A DNA stretch of 64,000 nt from CAG-170 sp022779365 (GTDB lineage: Bacteria > Bacillota > Clostridia > Oscillospirales > Oscillospiraceae): assembly GCA_022779365.1 (NCBI GenBank), contig JALFSI010000010.1:22409-86408 (forward strand), in the 5' to 3' direction. Numbering within the stretch: the stretch's first letter is position 1; the number at the start of each line of letters is the position of its first letter. Below are positions 32,875 to 40,984 of this stretch, piece after piece. The notes below the pieces were generated by a model. That model ran no database searches. It had not been told where the DNA came from and saw only the letters and a list, made by a program, of their open reading frames with translations. A program made the translations under genes and the position numbers.

Positions 32875-33575
32875 GCGCATCGCAGGAGCAGCTTATCCAG
32901 AGAAGTCAGGCGGGCGACCGCACGGCGACCGAGCAGCTCGTGGTGGATAATTCGGGACTCATCTGGTCGGTCGCGCGGCGGTATTTCGGGCGCGGCATTG
33001 ACCCGGACGATCTCTATCAGCTCGGCTGCGTCGGCTTTCTCAAGGCGATCGCCGGGTTTGACACCGCCTACGGCACACAGTTTTCTACCTACGCCGTGCC
33101 GAAGATCGCAGGCGAAATTCGCCGTTTTCTGCGCGACGACGGCAGCGTGAAGGTCAGCCGCAGCATCAAGGAGCGCGCGGCGGGCATCAAAATGGCACGC
33201 CAGCGGCTCACGGCGCGGCTCGGGCGCGAGCCGGGCGTTTCGGAGCTGGCGGCGGAGCTGGGGCTGACGCCGGAGGAGATCGCCTCTGCCGAGACAGCGA
33301 CGGCAAGCGCAGAGTCCATCCAGCGGCAGACGGGCGAGGAGGGCTTTTCACTCGAGGACGTGCTGTGCACCGACGGCATGGAGGAGCGCATCGTGGAGTC
33401 GCTGTCGCTGCGCGCGGCGCTTGCGCAGCTCTCCGGGCGCGAGCGGCTGGTGATCGACCTGCGGTATTTTCACGCGCTGACGCAGGAAAAGGTAGCGAAG
33501 ATCATCGGCGTGTCGCAGGTGCAGGTCAGCCGCATCGAGAAAAAGGCGCTGGCGAATCTGAGAAATTATATTTGA
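32871..33575 (+). CDS. sigF: RNA polymerase sporulation sigma factor SigF
   Basis: A 234-residue sigma-70 family factor. Region 2 holds DPDDLYQLGCVGFLKAIAGFD with YGTQFSTYAVPKIAGEIRRFLRDDG; region 3 and region 4 (LSGRERLVIDLRYFHALTQEKVAKIIGVSQVQVSRIEKKAL) follow. This matches SigF/SigG, and its place after spoIIAB fixes it as SigF, the first forespore-specific factor. The start is a TTG at 32871 whose last two bases belong to the spoIIAB stop TGA, so translation is coupled. Length is normal for SigF. Confidence 0.95.
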   Translation: MSASQEQLIQRSQAGDRTATEQLVVDNSGLIWSVARRYFGRGIDPDDLYQLGCVGFLKAIAGFDTAYGTQFSTYAVPKIAGEIRRFLRDDGSVKVSRSIKERAAGIKMARQRLTARLGREPGVSELAAELGLTPEEIASAETATASAESIQRQTGEEGFSLEDVLCTDGMEERIVESLSLRAALAQLSGRERLVIDLRYFHALTQEKVAKIIGVSQVQVSRIEKKALANLRNYI

Positions 33576-33578
33576 CTA

Positions 33579-33607
33579 TCGACAAAAAACGCTGTTTGTA
33601 TTAAAAT
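33579..33607 (+). promoter_or_regulatory. Sigma-A type promoter of the UvrD/PcrA helicase gene
   Basis: TCGACA (33579-33584) and TAAAAT (33602-33607) are 17 bases apart, 40 bases before the helicase ATG. Confidence 0.65.
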
Positions 33608-33646
33608 AGCTATATCTATATAAGTAACGGAAATACGGGAGTACGC

Positions 33647-36076
33647 ATGGATATTAGCTATGAACAGCGATTTCTGACCGTGCGGCGGGCGATCATTGCC
33701 GCGCGGTTTTCAAAACTGAATGATATGCAGCAAAAAGCGGTCCTGACGACGGAAGGACCGCTGCTTTTGCTTGCCGGCGCGGGCAGCGGCAAAACGACCG
33801 TGCTCATCCATCGCATCGCGAACCTCATCGACTTCGGCTGCGCGTCGGACTCGAACGAAGTGCCGGACTATGTGACGGAGCAGGACGTGGAGTTTCTGGA
33901 ATCGTACCTGCGCACGCAGCGTGCGGAGGATATGCCCCGCGCGCACGCGCTGTGCGCCCTGCGCCCCGCCGCGCCGTGGAGCATCATCGCCATCACGTTT
34001 ACGAACAAGGCGGCGAACGAGCTGAAGGATCGCTTGCAGGCAATGCTGGGCGACGAGGCGCTGGATGTGTGGGCGATGACGTTCCACTCCGCGTGCTGCC
34101 GCATCCTGCGGCGCGATATTGACCGGCTTGGCGGCTACACGGGCAGATTCACCATCTACGACACGAGCGATTCTGAGCGTGTGGTCAAGGACATCGTGCG
34201 CGATCTGAGTTTAGATGAAAAGGCGTTTCCGCCGCGGCTGGTGCTCTCGCTCATCGGCAAGGCGAAGGATAAGCGCCAGAGCCCGGAGGAATTTGAAAAG
34301 ACCGCCGCCTTTTCCGGCGACTGGCGCATCGAGCGCACGGCGCAGATCTACGCCGAGTACCAGCGGCGTCTGCTGGATGCGAACGCGCTGGATTTTGACG
34401 ACATTATCCTCAAGACCGTGGAGCTTTTGGAGCAGTTCGAGGACGTACGCGCGTATTATCAGCGCAAGTTCCGCTATGTGCTCATCGACGAGTATCAGGA
34501 CACGAATATGCTGCAATACCAGCTCTCGTCGCTGCTGGCGGGCGGGTATGAGAACATCTGCGTTGTGGGCGACGACGACCAGTCCATCTACAAATTCCGC
34601 GGCGCGACGATCGAGAATATCCTCTCATTCGAGCAGCAGTACAAGGGCGCGCAGGTCATCCGGCTGGAGCAGAATTACCGCTCCACGCAGTCGATCCTGA
34701 ACGCTGCTAACGCCGTCATCGCCCACAACCGCGGGCGAAAGGGCAAAAATCTGTGGACGAAAAACCCTATAGGCGATAGAATTACAATTTATGAAGCAAT
34801 TGATGGCAAAGAGGAAGCAAACTATGTCGTAAACCGCATAATTGCACGCTCGCACGGAATAGACCTTAAGAATTATGCTGTGCTCTATCGTACAAATGCA
34901 CAGTCAAACGCAATTGAAGATGCTTTTAGAGACAAAAAAATCCCATACCGCATCATCGGCGGCACGCGCTTCTTTGACCGCGCGGAGGTCAAGGATATGC
35001 TGGCGTATCTGTGCGTCATCAACAACCGCGCCGACGATCTGCGCCTGCGCCGGATCGTCAACAACCCGCCGCGCGGCATCGGCGCGAAAACGCTGGAAAT
35101 GGCGGACCGGCAGGCAGCAGCGGCTGGGCTGCCGCTGTATGATGTGCTGTCGCACGCCCGCGACTATCCGAGTTTAGAGAAGGCAGGGGCGAAGCTCGCG
35201 GCATTCTGCGCGCTCATCGAGGAATGCGCGGAGCTGCTGAACACGCTGAGCCTGCCGGATTTTTATGAAGAGGTCATGCTCCGCACGGGCTATGTCGCCA
35301 TGCTGGAGGCAAAGGACGACGTGGAATCGCGCACGCGCGCGGAGAACGTCCGAGAGCTCAAATCCACCATCGTGCAGTACGCCGAGAGCGTGGAAGCGCC
35401 CACACTGGCAGAATTTCTGGAGCAGATCGCGCTGTATACTGACATCGAGCAGTACGACGCCGACGCGGACGCCGTGGTGATGATGACCATGCACAGCGCA
35501 AAGGGTCTGGAATTTGAAAATGTTTTCCTTGTCGGCATGGAGGAGGGCTTGTTCCCCGGCACGCGCTGCCTTGGCGAGCCGGACGAGCTGGAAGAGGAGC
35601 GGCGGCTGTGCTACGTCGCAATCACGCGGGCGAAAAAGACGCTCTGTCTGTGCCACGCGCGGCAGCGTATGCTCTACGGACGCACGAGTGTGAACCTGCC
35701 GTCGCGTTTTCTCGACGAGCTGCCGCCCGATTGCGTGGAGCGCCGCAGCGCAGGAGGAATGCCCGCCGAGCGGCGCACCGGCTCGTATGAGCGCCCGCGC
35801 CCGTCGCTCTACGGCGACGATGCGCGCTATTTTGACCAGAGCTACACGCCGCGCCCCGCGCGTGACCACTCGGTGCTCACCGCGCCGCGCAGCGCAAAGC
35901 CCGCCGCGTGCCCGTTCTCGAAGGGCGACATGGTGATGCACAAGGCGTTTGGGCGCGGCATGGTGCTCACGGTGCTTCCCATGGGCGGCGACGCACTGCT
36001 GGAGGTGGCGTTTGACGGCGTGGGCACAAAGCGCCTGATGGCAAACACCGCGGGCGTACACATGAAAAAAATATGA
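33647..36076 (+). CDS. pcrA: UvrD/PcrA-type superfamily 1 DNA helicase
   Basis: An 809-residue SF1A helicase, length and motif order as in PcrA/UvrD. Motif I LAGAGSGKTTVLIHRI (about 42-57), Ia AITFTNKAANEL, II IDEYQDTN, III VGDDDQSIYKFRGA, IV LEQNYRST, V MTMHSAKGLEFENVF, VI LCYVAITRAKK. The tail from about 690 holds a disordered stretch and a Tudor-like PcrA end (FSKGDMVMHKAFGRGMVL). PcrA works in repair and clears RecA and stalled RNA polymerase. Bases 34761-34950 have a sharply lower GC content and unlike codon choice, although the frame and motifs stay intact, a sign of recombination with another lineage. Confidence 0.94.
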   Translation: MDISYEQRFLTVRRAIIAARFSKLNDMQQKAVLTTEGPLLLLAGAGSGKTTVLIHRIANLIDFGCASDSNEVPDYVTEQDVEFLESYLRTQRAEDMPRAHALCALRPAAPWSIIAITFTNKAANELKDRLQAMLGDEALDVWAMTFHSACCRILRRDIDRLGGYTGRFTIYDTSDSERVVKDIVRDLSLDEKAFPPRLVLSLIGKAKDKRQSPEEFEKTAAFSGDWRIERTAQIYAEYQRRLLDANALDFDDIILKTVELLEQFEDVRAYYQRKFRYVLIDEYQDTNMLQYQLSSLLAGGYENICVVGDDDQSIYKFRGATIENILSFEQQYKGAQVIRLEQNYRSTQSILNAANAVIAHNRGRKGKNLWTKNPIGDRITIYEAIDGKEEANYVVNRIIARSHGIDLKNYAVLYRTNAQSNAIEDAFRDKKIPYRIIGGTRFFDRAEVKDMLAYLCVINNRADDLRLRRIVNNPPRGIGAKTLEMADRQAAAAGLPLYDVLSHARDYPSLEKAGAKLAAFCALIEECAELLNTLSLPDFYEEVMLRTGYVAMLEAKDDVESRTRAENVRELKSTIVQYAESVEAPTLAEFLEQIALYTDIEQYDADADAVVMMTMHSAKGLEFENVFLVGMEEGLFPGTRCLGEPDELEEERRLCYVAITRAKKTLCLCHARQRMLYGRTSVNLPSRFLDELPPDCVERRSAGGMPAERRTGSYERPRPSLYGDDARYFDQSYTPRPARDHSVLTAPRSAKPAACPFSKGDMVMHKAFGRGMVLTVLPMGGDALLEVAFDGVGTKRLMANTAGVHMKKI

Positions 36077-36121
36077 TGAAGCCCCGCCGCCCCGCATACG
36101 ATGGCAGGGGGAGGGGACGGC

Positions 36122-36742
36122 ATGAACCGCAGACGAAGAGCCCGGCGGCGCGCGCTTCTCATTGTGCTGCCGCTGCTGCTGATCCTGGCGTTTGTGATCT
36201 ACTTCCGATACACACCCTATGTGCGCGAGGCGGCGCGCATGCGCGTTGTGAACGCGGCGTCTGACTGGCTGGTGGGCGCGATCAACGCGGAGCTTCGCAG
36301 CGGACGGATCGACTTTTCACATATGACGTATCTGGAAAAGGACGTAAACGGCAGCATCACCGCCGTGCGCACGAACACGGCGGAGTTGAACTGCCTGAAA
36401 AGCGAGATCATGGAGCTGCTCGGCAATGAAATGCCGGAGCTTTGCGCGCAGGAGCTGGGCGTGCCGATCGGGAGCATTCTGCTGCCGGACTATTTTGCCG
36501 GGCGCGGCGTGTGCCTGCCGGTACGCGTGGTGGCGCTCAGCTCGTCAGACGCGGCGTTTTTTACGACCTTTGAAGCTGCCGGCATCAACCAGACTATGCA
36601 GCGCGTGCGGCTGAACGTGAGCGTGACGCTCACGGTGCTCTCGCCCGCCGGAACGCAGCAGGTCACCGCAGATTCGGACGTGATCGTTGCGGAAACGGTC
36701 GTGGTCGGCACTGTGCCGAATAGTTATGTAAGCGTCAGCTGA
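36122..36742 (+). CDS. yunB: Sporulation protein YunB
   Basis: A 206-residue YunB: basic N-terminus, one transmembrane helix (about 10-28, LLIVLPLLLILAFVIYF), then an outer domain with the family phrases NAASDWLVGAINAEL, HMTYLEKDVNGSITAVRTNTAELN and GVPIGSILLPDYFAGRG. In Bacillus it is a sigma-E mother-cell gene needed for good sporulation; mechanism unknown. GGGGAGGGG lies before the ATG at 36122; the ATG at 36101 is less good. The stop codon lies inside the left arm of an inverted-repeat element. Confidence 0.9.
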   Translation: MNRRRRARRRALLIVLPLLLILAFVIYFRYTPYVREAARMRVVNAASDWLVGAINAELRSGRIDFSHMTYLEKDVNGSITAVRTNTAELNCLKSEIMELLGNEMPELCAQELGVPIGSILLPDYFAGRGVCLPVRVVALSSSDAAFFTTFEAAGINQTMQRVRLNVSVTLTVLSPAGTQQVTADSDVIVAETVVVGTVPNSYVSVS

Positions 36743-37000
36743 CAAGGGCACGCACGCTTGCGGGCGCGGCTGGAACGCCGCCTGCGGCGTTATCGTCCTT
36801 GACTTGCGCCGGCAAGCCTGCGCCCTCTGCCTTGCAGGCAACGCCCCAGCCGTGCCGGCAAGTCCTTCGGAGTTTTTCGCGGCGGATAAACGGCGGCTGG
36901 CAAGGCAGACGAGGCAGGTGGGCTGACGCCCACCAACGAGGATAACGCAGCCAGGCGTTGTTTTGCCCCGCGAAAAACCGCGTATGCCCTTGTCAACTGA
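36735..37000. repeat. 266-bp inverted-repeat element between yunB and ligA
   Basis: The ends are a 16-base inverted repeat with one mismatch: TCAGCTGACAAGGGCA at 36735-36750 and TGCCCTTGTCAACTGA at 36985-37000. Inside lies a second inverted pair (GTTTTTCGCGG near 36872 and CCGCGAAAAAC near 36968) and a small GTGGGCTGACGCCCAC hairpin. No gene is seen. It looks like a miniature transposable element; the left arm supplies the yunB stop codon (TGA at 36740-36742). Confidence 0.7.
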
Positions 37001-37035
37001 CGCAAACCTTTCATAAACACAAAAGAGGTAAGACG

Positions 37036-39009
37036 ATGGATGTAAAAGCACGCATGGAGCAGCTCGCGCGCGAGCTGGAGGGGCACAATTACGCCTATTA
37101 TGTGCTCGATGACCCCACCATCCCGGACTTTGAATATGACCATATGCTGCGGGAGCTGGAGGAGCTTGAGCAGGCGCACCCGGAATATGCCTCGCCCCTG
37201 AGCCCCACGCGCCGCGTGGGCGGCGAGGCGATCAGCGAATTTCAGAAGGTGCGCCACGCCGTGCCGCTGGAGAGCTTGCAGGACGTGTTTTCGTTTGACG
37301 AGCTGCGCGAGTTTGCGCAGCACGTTGCGGAGGCAGAGCCGGATACGGTGTGGTCGGTCGAGCCGAAGGTCGATGGGCTTTCTGTGGCGCTGGAATATGA
37401 AAACGGGCAGTTTGTGCGCGGCGCAACGCGCGGCGATGGGCTGGTCGGCGAGGATGTGACGGAAAATCTCAAGACCATCCCGTCCATTCCCATGCGGCTG
37501 GAAGGTGCACCCGAGCGGCTCATCGTGCGCGGCGAGGTGTTCATGCCCCGTGCGCGCTTTCATCAGCTCAACGACGCGCGCGAACAGGCGGGCAAACCCC
37601 TGTTTGCCAATCCGCGCAACGCCGCCGCCGGGTCGCTGCGGCAGCTCGATCCGAAGATCGCCGCCGCGCGCGGGCTGGACATTCTGGTGTTCAATTTGCA
37701 GCTTGCGGACGGCGCGGAATTTCAAACGCACACGCAGACGCTGGACTATCTGCGCGAGCTGCGCTTCAAGGTCATCCCGTACACGCTTTGCAAAACGGCG
37801 GACGACGTTGTGCGCGCGGTGCAGGCGATCGGCGACGGGCGCTATGACCTCGCCTATGACATCGACGGCGCGGTGATGAAGCTCAACAGCCTCGCCGGGC
37901 GCGCGCGCCTTGGCAGCACCGCGAAATTCCCGCGCTGGGCGGCGGCGTTCAAGTACCCGCCGGAGATCAAGGAGACGGTCGTGCAGGACATCGTGGTGCA
38001 GGTCGGCAGGACCGGCGTGCTTACGCCCAAGGCGGTCGTCGCGCCGGTATATCTCGCAGGCACGACGGTGACGAACGCGACGCTCCACAATCAGGATTTC
38101 ATCACCGACAAGGACATCCGCGTCGGCGATACGGTCAAGATCCGCAAGGCAGGGGAGATCATCCCAGAAATTCTGGAGGTCGAGCTGGACAAGCGGCCGG
38201 CGGGGACTGTGCCATACCGTCTGCCGCAGACGTGCCCCGTGTGCGGCGCGCCGGTCGTGCGCGATGAGGACGGCGCGGCACTGCGCTGCACCGGCGCGGA
38301 ATGCCCCGCGCAGCTCGCTCGGAATCTGGCGCATTTCGTCTCGCGTGAGGCGATGGATATTGACGGGCTGGGCAGCGCCATCGTGGAAACGCTCATCGAG
38401 CACAAGATGCTCACGAACCCCGCCGACCTCTACCAGCTTGACTACGACGCCATCGCCGAGCTGCCCGGGCAGGGCAAAAAGTCGGCGGAAAATCTCAAAA
38501 ACTCCATCGAGGCGAGCAAGCAGAACGACCTTTCGCGCCTTTTGTGCGCGTTTGGCATCCGGCAGGTCGGCACAAAGGCAGCGAAAACGCTGGCGGCGGC
38601 GTTCGGCTCGCTGGACGCGATCATGAACGCGAGTGAGGAGGAGCTGACGGCTGTGCCGGATGTGGGCGCGATCACGGCAAAGAGCATCCGCGACTGGTTT
38701 TCCAGCCCACAGTCGCGCGACCTCATCGAGCGCCTGCGCGCGGCGGGCGTGAACTTTACAGCACAGCAGCAGGTGACGGACCGCCGCTTTGCGGGTCTCA
38801 CGTTCGTGCTGACAGGCGCGCTGAGCCTGTTTACGCGTGAGGAGGCGACGGAAAAGATCGAGCAGTGCGGCGGCAAGGCTGCCTCGTCGGTGTCGAAAAA
38901 GACGAGCTTCGTCGTGGCGGGCGAGAATGCGGGCAGCAAACTCAAAAAGGCAAATGAGCTGGGTGTGCCCGTGCTCTCGGAGCAGGAATTTCTGGAGATG
39001 CTGCAATGA
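37036..39009 (+). CDS. ligA: NAD-dependent DNA ligase LigA
   Basis: A 657-residue NAD+-dependent ligase, which seals nicks in replication and repair. Ia domain at the N-terminus (YYVLDDPTIPDFEYDHMLREL), adenylation site EPKVDGLSVALEYENG with Lys near 110, OB domain, four-cysteine zinc finger (CPVCGAPVVRDEDGAALRCTGAECPAQ part, about 400-425), HhH domain, and BRCT end (about 575-650). The ATG at 37036 has AGAGGT upstream; longer frames lie inside the repeat element. Its stop overlaps the MBL gene by 4 bases. Confidence 0.96.
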   Translation: MDVKARMEQLARELEGHNYAYYVLDDPTIPDFEYDHMLRELEELEQAHPEYASPLSPTRRVGGEAISEFQKVRHAVPLESLQDVFSFDELREFAQHVAEAEPDTVWSVEPKVDGLSVALEYENGQFVRGATRGDGLVGEDVTENLKTIPSIPMRLEGAPERLIVRGEVFMPRARFHQLNDAREQAGKPLFANPRNAAAGSLRQLDPKIAAARGLDILVFNLQLADGAEFQTHTQTLDYLRELRFKVIPYTLCKTADDVVRAVQAIGDGRYDLAYDIDGAVMKLNSLAGRARLGSTAKFPRWAAAFKYPPEIKETVVQDIVVQVGRTGVLTPKAVVAPVYLAGTTVTNATLHNQDFITDKDIRVGDTVKIRKAGEIIPEILEVELDKRPAGTVPYRLPQTCPVCGAPVVRDEDGAALRCTGAECPAQLARNLAHFVSREAMDIDGLGSAIVETLIEHKMLTNPADLYQLDYDAIAELPGQGKKSAENLKNSIEASKQNDLSRLLCAFGIRQVGTKAAKTLAAAFGSLDAIMNASEEELTAVPDVGAITAKSIRDWFSSPQSRDLIERLRAAGVNFTAQQQVTDRRFAGLTFVLTGALSLFTREEATEKIEQCGGKAASSVSKKTSFVVAGENAGSKLKKANELGVPVLSEQEFLEMLQ

Positions 39010-39674
39010 AGATTACGCTGGTATGCAACTGCGGGCTGCTGATCGAAGCCGGGGGCGCGGCGCTGCTGATCGACGCGCCGAACGGAAAGCTCCCGCCCTT
39101 TGGACAGTTCGCGCCGCAGGCGCTGCAAGCGCTTTTGGCGGCGCAGCCGCCGTATGACCATCTTGCGGGCGTTTGCTTTACGCACCGTCACGCCGATCAC
39201 TATGACGCGGCGGCGGTGGAGCGCCTGCGCGCGGCGCGCCCGGATGTGCCGGTGCTGCTGCCGGAAGGGGAGTACGGCGCGTTTGCGGCTGGTGCGTTTA
39301 CGATCGAGTATGCGCAGACGCCGCACGTCCCCGTGCCGCCGGAGCTGATGCTGCCGCACTGGTCGCTGCTCGTGCGCGGCGGCGGAAGGACGATCTACGT
39401 CACGGCGGACAGCGTGCCGGACGCGGCGCTGCACCGCGCGGTGCTCGCGGGGCGCACGGCGGACGCGGCGTTCTGGAACAGTCAGGTGCTCGCGCACCCG
39501 GAGACGCGCGAGCTGCTGAATACCTGTGCGCGGCGCAATTTCATCTATCACATCCCCACCGACACCCCCGATCCCAGCGGCATCCGACGCAAATGCGAAC
39601 GCGACTGGTCGCGCTATGGCGGTGAACTGCCGACGACGCAGCTTTTGTATTGCGGCGGTGAAATAGAACTGTAA
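39006..39674 (+). CDS. MBL-fold metallohydrolase
   Basis: A 222-residue metallo-beta-lactamase fold protein with the metal motif THRHADHYD (H-x-H-x-D-H, about 59-67), a strand-rich N-terminus (LVCNCGLLIEAGGAALLIDAP), and a later YVTADS with a metal-bridging aspartate. Such small single-domain proteins hydrolyse phosphodiester, ester or thioester bonds; the substrate is unknown. It is co-transcribed with ligA (4-base overlap) and ends at a terminator. Nuclease activity linked to ligA would be guesswork. Confidence 0.82.
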   Translation: MKITLVCNCGLLIEAGGAALLIDAPNGKLPPFGQFAPQALQALLAAQPPYDHLAGVCFTHRHADHYDAAAVERLRAARPDVPVLLPEGEYGAFAAGAFTIEYAQTPHVPVPPELMLPHWSLLVRGGGRTIYVTADSVPDAALHRAVLAGRTADAAFWNSQVLAHPETRELLNTCARRNFIYHIPTDTPDPSGIRRKCERDWSRYGGELPTTQLLYCGGEIEL

Positions 39675-39675
39675 A

Positions 39676-39707
39676 AAACAGACGATGCACCGGCATCGTC
39701 TGTTTTC
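39676..39707 (+). terminator. Terminator after the ligA-MBL operon
   Basis: A 14-bp perfect stem (39676-39689 with 39694-39707), four-base loop, A and T runs on the outsides. Confidence 0.87.
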
Positions 39708-39730
39708 TTACACCTCTCGACAACTCTCTG

Positions 39731-39760
39731 CATACAGTGTGAATGGGCGGTGCGCCGCCC
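39731..39760 (+). promoter_or_regulatory. Possible sigma-E -10 box and leader hairpin before the cotJ operon
   Basis: CATACAGT (39731-39738) is close to the sigma-E -10 consensus CATACAHT; no good -35 is seen at 14-15 bases upstream. A GGGCGG/CCGCCC hairpin (39745-39760) follows in the leader. cotJ is sigma-E controlled in Bacillus, which makes the -10 reading plausible. Confidence 0.35.
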
Positions 39761-39788
39761 GCTACATGATTTGGAGGGAGTTTTTCGA

Positions 39789-40298
39789 TTGAACAATTGC
39801 ACGCAGAATGCGCAGGCGCGCGCGGCGGCGCAGGCAGACACGTCGTCCGCCGCGCAGATGCCCGACACGCTCTATGTCTGCGCCGACCACGACGGCAAGC
39901 TGCCGAGCTGTGCGCCGCTCGCCGTTCCGTTCGTCCCATTCCAGCAGACAGGCGCGAGCAAATATGCGCTCGATCTCGCGCTGGCGCGCGGGACGCTGTT
40001 TGAGGGGCTGGATCTGCCGTATCTCAAAATGCAGAACGAGGCATTCACTGACCTCAGCGCGGCGCGGCAGCTTCAGGCGCTCGGCTTTGCCATCAACGAG
40101 CTGGGACTGTATCTCGACACACACGCAAACGACACCGAGGCGATTACGCTTTACAACCAGTACGCGGAGCTGTATGAGGAAGCCGTGGAGCAGTACCAGC
40201 GCAGCGGCGTGAGCCTGACGCAGCTTGCCTCGACCATGGGCGGGCGCTACGGCTGGCTGAACGATCCGTGGCCGTGGGACTATCGGGAGGAGGGCTGA
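39789..40298 (+). CDS. Fused CotJA-CotJB spore coat protein
   Basis: A 169-residue protein in which two coat genes are joined. Residues about 25-75 match CotJA (SCAPLAVPFVPFQQ, then ALARGTLFEGLDLPY, the CotJA pattern of a repeated P-x-x-PFQ and GTLFPELxxP). Residues about 85-169 match CotJB (LQALGFAINELGLYLDTHAND and, at the end, WLNDPWPWDYR, where CotJB ends with VNxPWPWE). In Bacillus these are separate adjoining genes cotJA and cotJB. Start: TTG at 39789 with GGAGGGAG eight bases upstream; no better start exists. CotJA/B help CotJC assemble into the inner coat. cotJC follows three bases later. Confidence 0.85.
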   Translation: MNNCTQNAQARAAAQADTSSAAQMPDTLYVCADHDGKLPSCAPLAVPFVPFQQTGASKYALDLALARGTLFEGLDLPYLKMQNEAFTDLSAARQLQALGFAINELGLYLDTHANDTEAITLYNQYAELYEEAVEQYQRSGVSLTQLASTMGGRYGWLNDPWPWDYREEG

Positions 40299-40300
40299 GT

Positions 40301-40723
40301 ATGTTTGTATATGAAAAACGGCTGCAATACCCGGTCAGGATCAAAAACACGAACCCGCGCCTGGCGTCGCTCATCATCAGTCAGTACGGCGGTCCTGACG
40401 GCGAGCTCGGCGCGTCGCTGCGCTACCTCAGTCAGCGCTATTCCATGCCCTTCCCGGAGCTAAAAGGTCTGCTGACCGACATCGGTACAGAGGAGCTGGG
40501 GCACTTGGAGATGGTGGGGACGATCGTACATCAGCTGACGCGGACGCTGACGGACGATCAGATCCGGCAGGCAGGGTTTGACGCGTATTTCGTCGATCAC
40601 ACGGCGGGCGTGTATCCCACGGCGGCGGCGGGCTTTCCGTGGTCGGCGGCGTCGATCGGCGTCAAGGGCGACCCCATCTGCGACCTCACGGAGGATCTCG
40701 CCGCCGATGGTACGACTGCGTAA
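40301..40723 (+). pseudogene. cotJC: cotJC spore-coat manganese-catalase, truncated by the conjugative element
   Basis: Starts normally (MFVYEKRLQYPVRIKNTNP) and follows CotJC through GGPDGELGASLRYLSQRYSMP, DIGTEELGHLEMVG and KGDPICDLTEDLAA, about 135 residues. CotJC is about 190 residues and continues EE/Q-KARATY...REREIVH with metal ligands; here that end is missing and the frame runs six codons into foreign DNA to a TAA at 40721. The last kept bases are GCCGCCGA (40700-40707), where the native gene would go on with a GAG or GAA codon. The 3-prime part should lie beyond the far end of the element. Excision would restore the gene. Confidence 0.88.
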
Positions 40724-40786
40724 GAACAACATATCATCAAAAAACGATAGGACAAGCTATTTCCAAAACATAAGCGTACCGCACAG

Positions 40787-40834
40787 GCGGCGTTTCTCAA
40801 TCCCACACAGGGAGAACAGAAACGCCGCTTTTTT
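40787..40834 (+). terminator. Terminator just inside the left end of the element
   Basis: An 11-bp perfect stem (40787-40797 with 40818-40828), 20-base loop, then TTTTTT. It should stop cotJ transcription from entering the element. Confidence 0.75.
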
Positions 40835-40845
40835 CATGCCCTCAT

Positions 40846-40957
40846 GTTACGCAGTAGAGCAGGAAAAAGCCTTGCAGCAAGCGGCTTTTGGGGCGCGGTT
40901 TTGGCAAGGCAAGGTGTTTATGCCTTTTCCCTTAAAAACGTGCTTCTACTGCGTAAC
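40846..40957 (+). repeat. 112-bp repeat with 13-bp perfect inverted ends, copy 1
   Basis: GTTACGCAGTAGA (40846-40858) and its exact reverse complement TCTACTGCGTAAC (40945-40957) bound 112 bases just before the replication initiator gene. A second copy of the same length lies at 60533-60644 in the same direction. One frame reads YAV...KAL..AAF...FMP.P.KT.FYCVT and is kept in the other copy without gaps. Confidence 0.75.
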
Positions 40958-40984
40958 AAAACCACAGCAAAGGAGTGATGAACA

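Noticed and set aside
36790..39006. A 738-codon minus-strand frame
   Set aside because: It lies fully antisense to ligA and the repeat element, has no family mark, and is a composition shadow.
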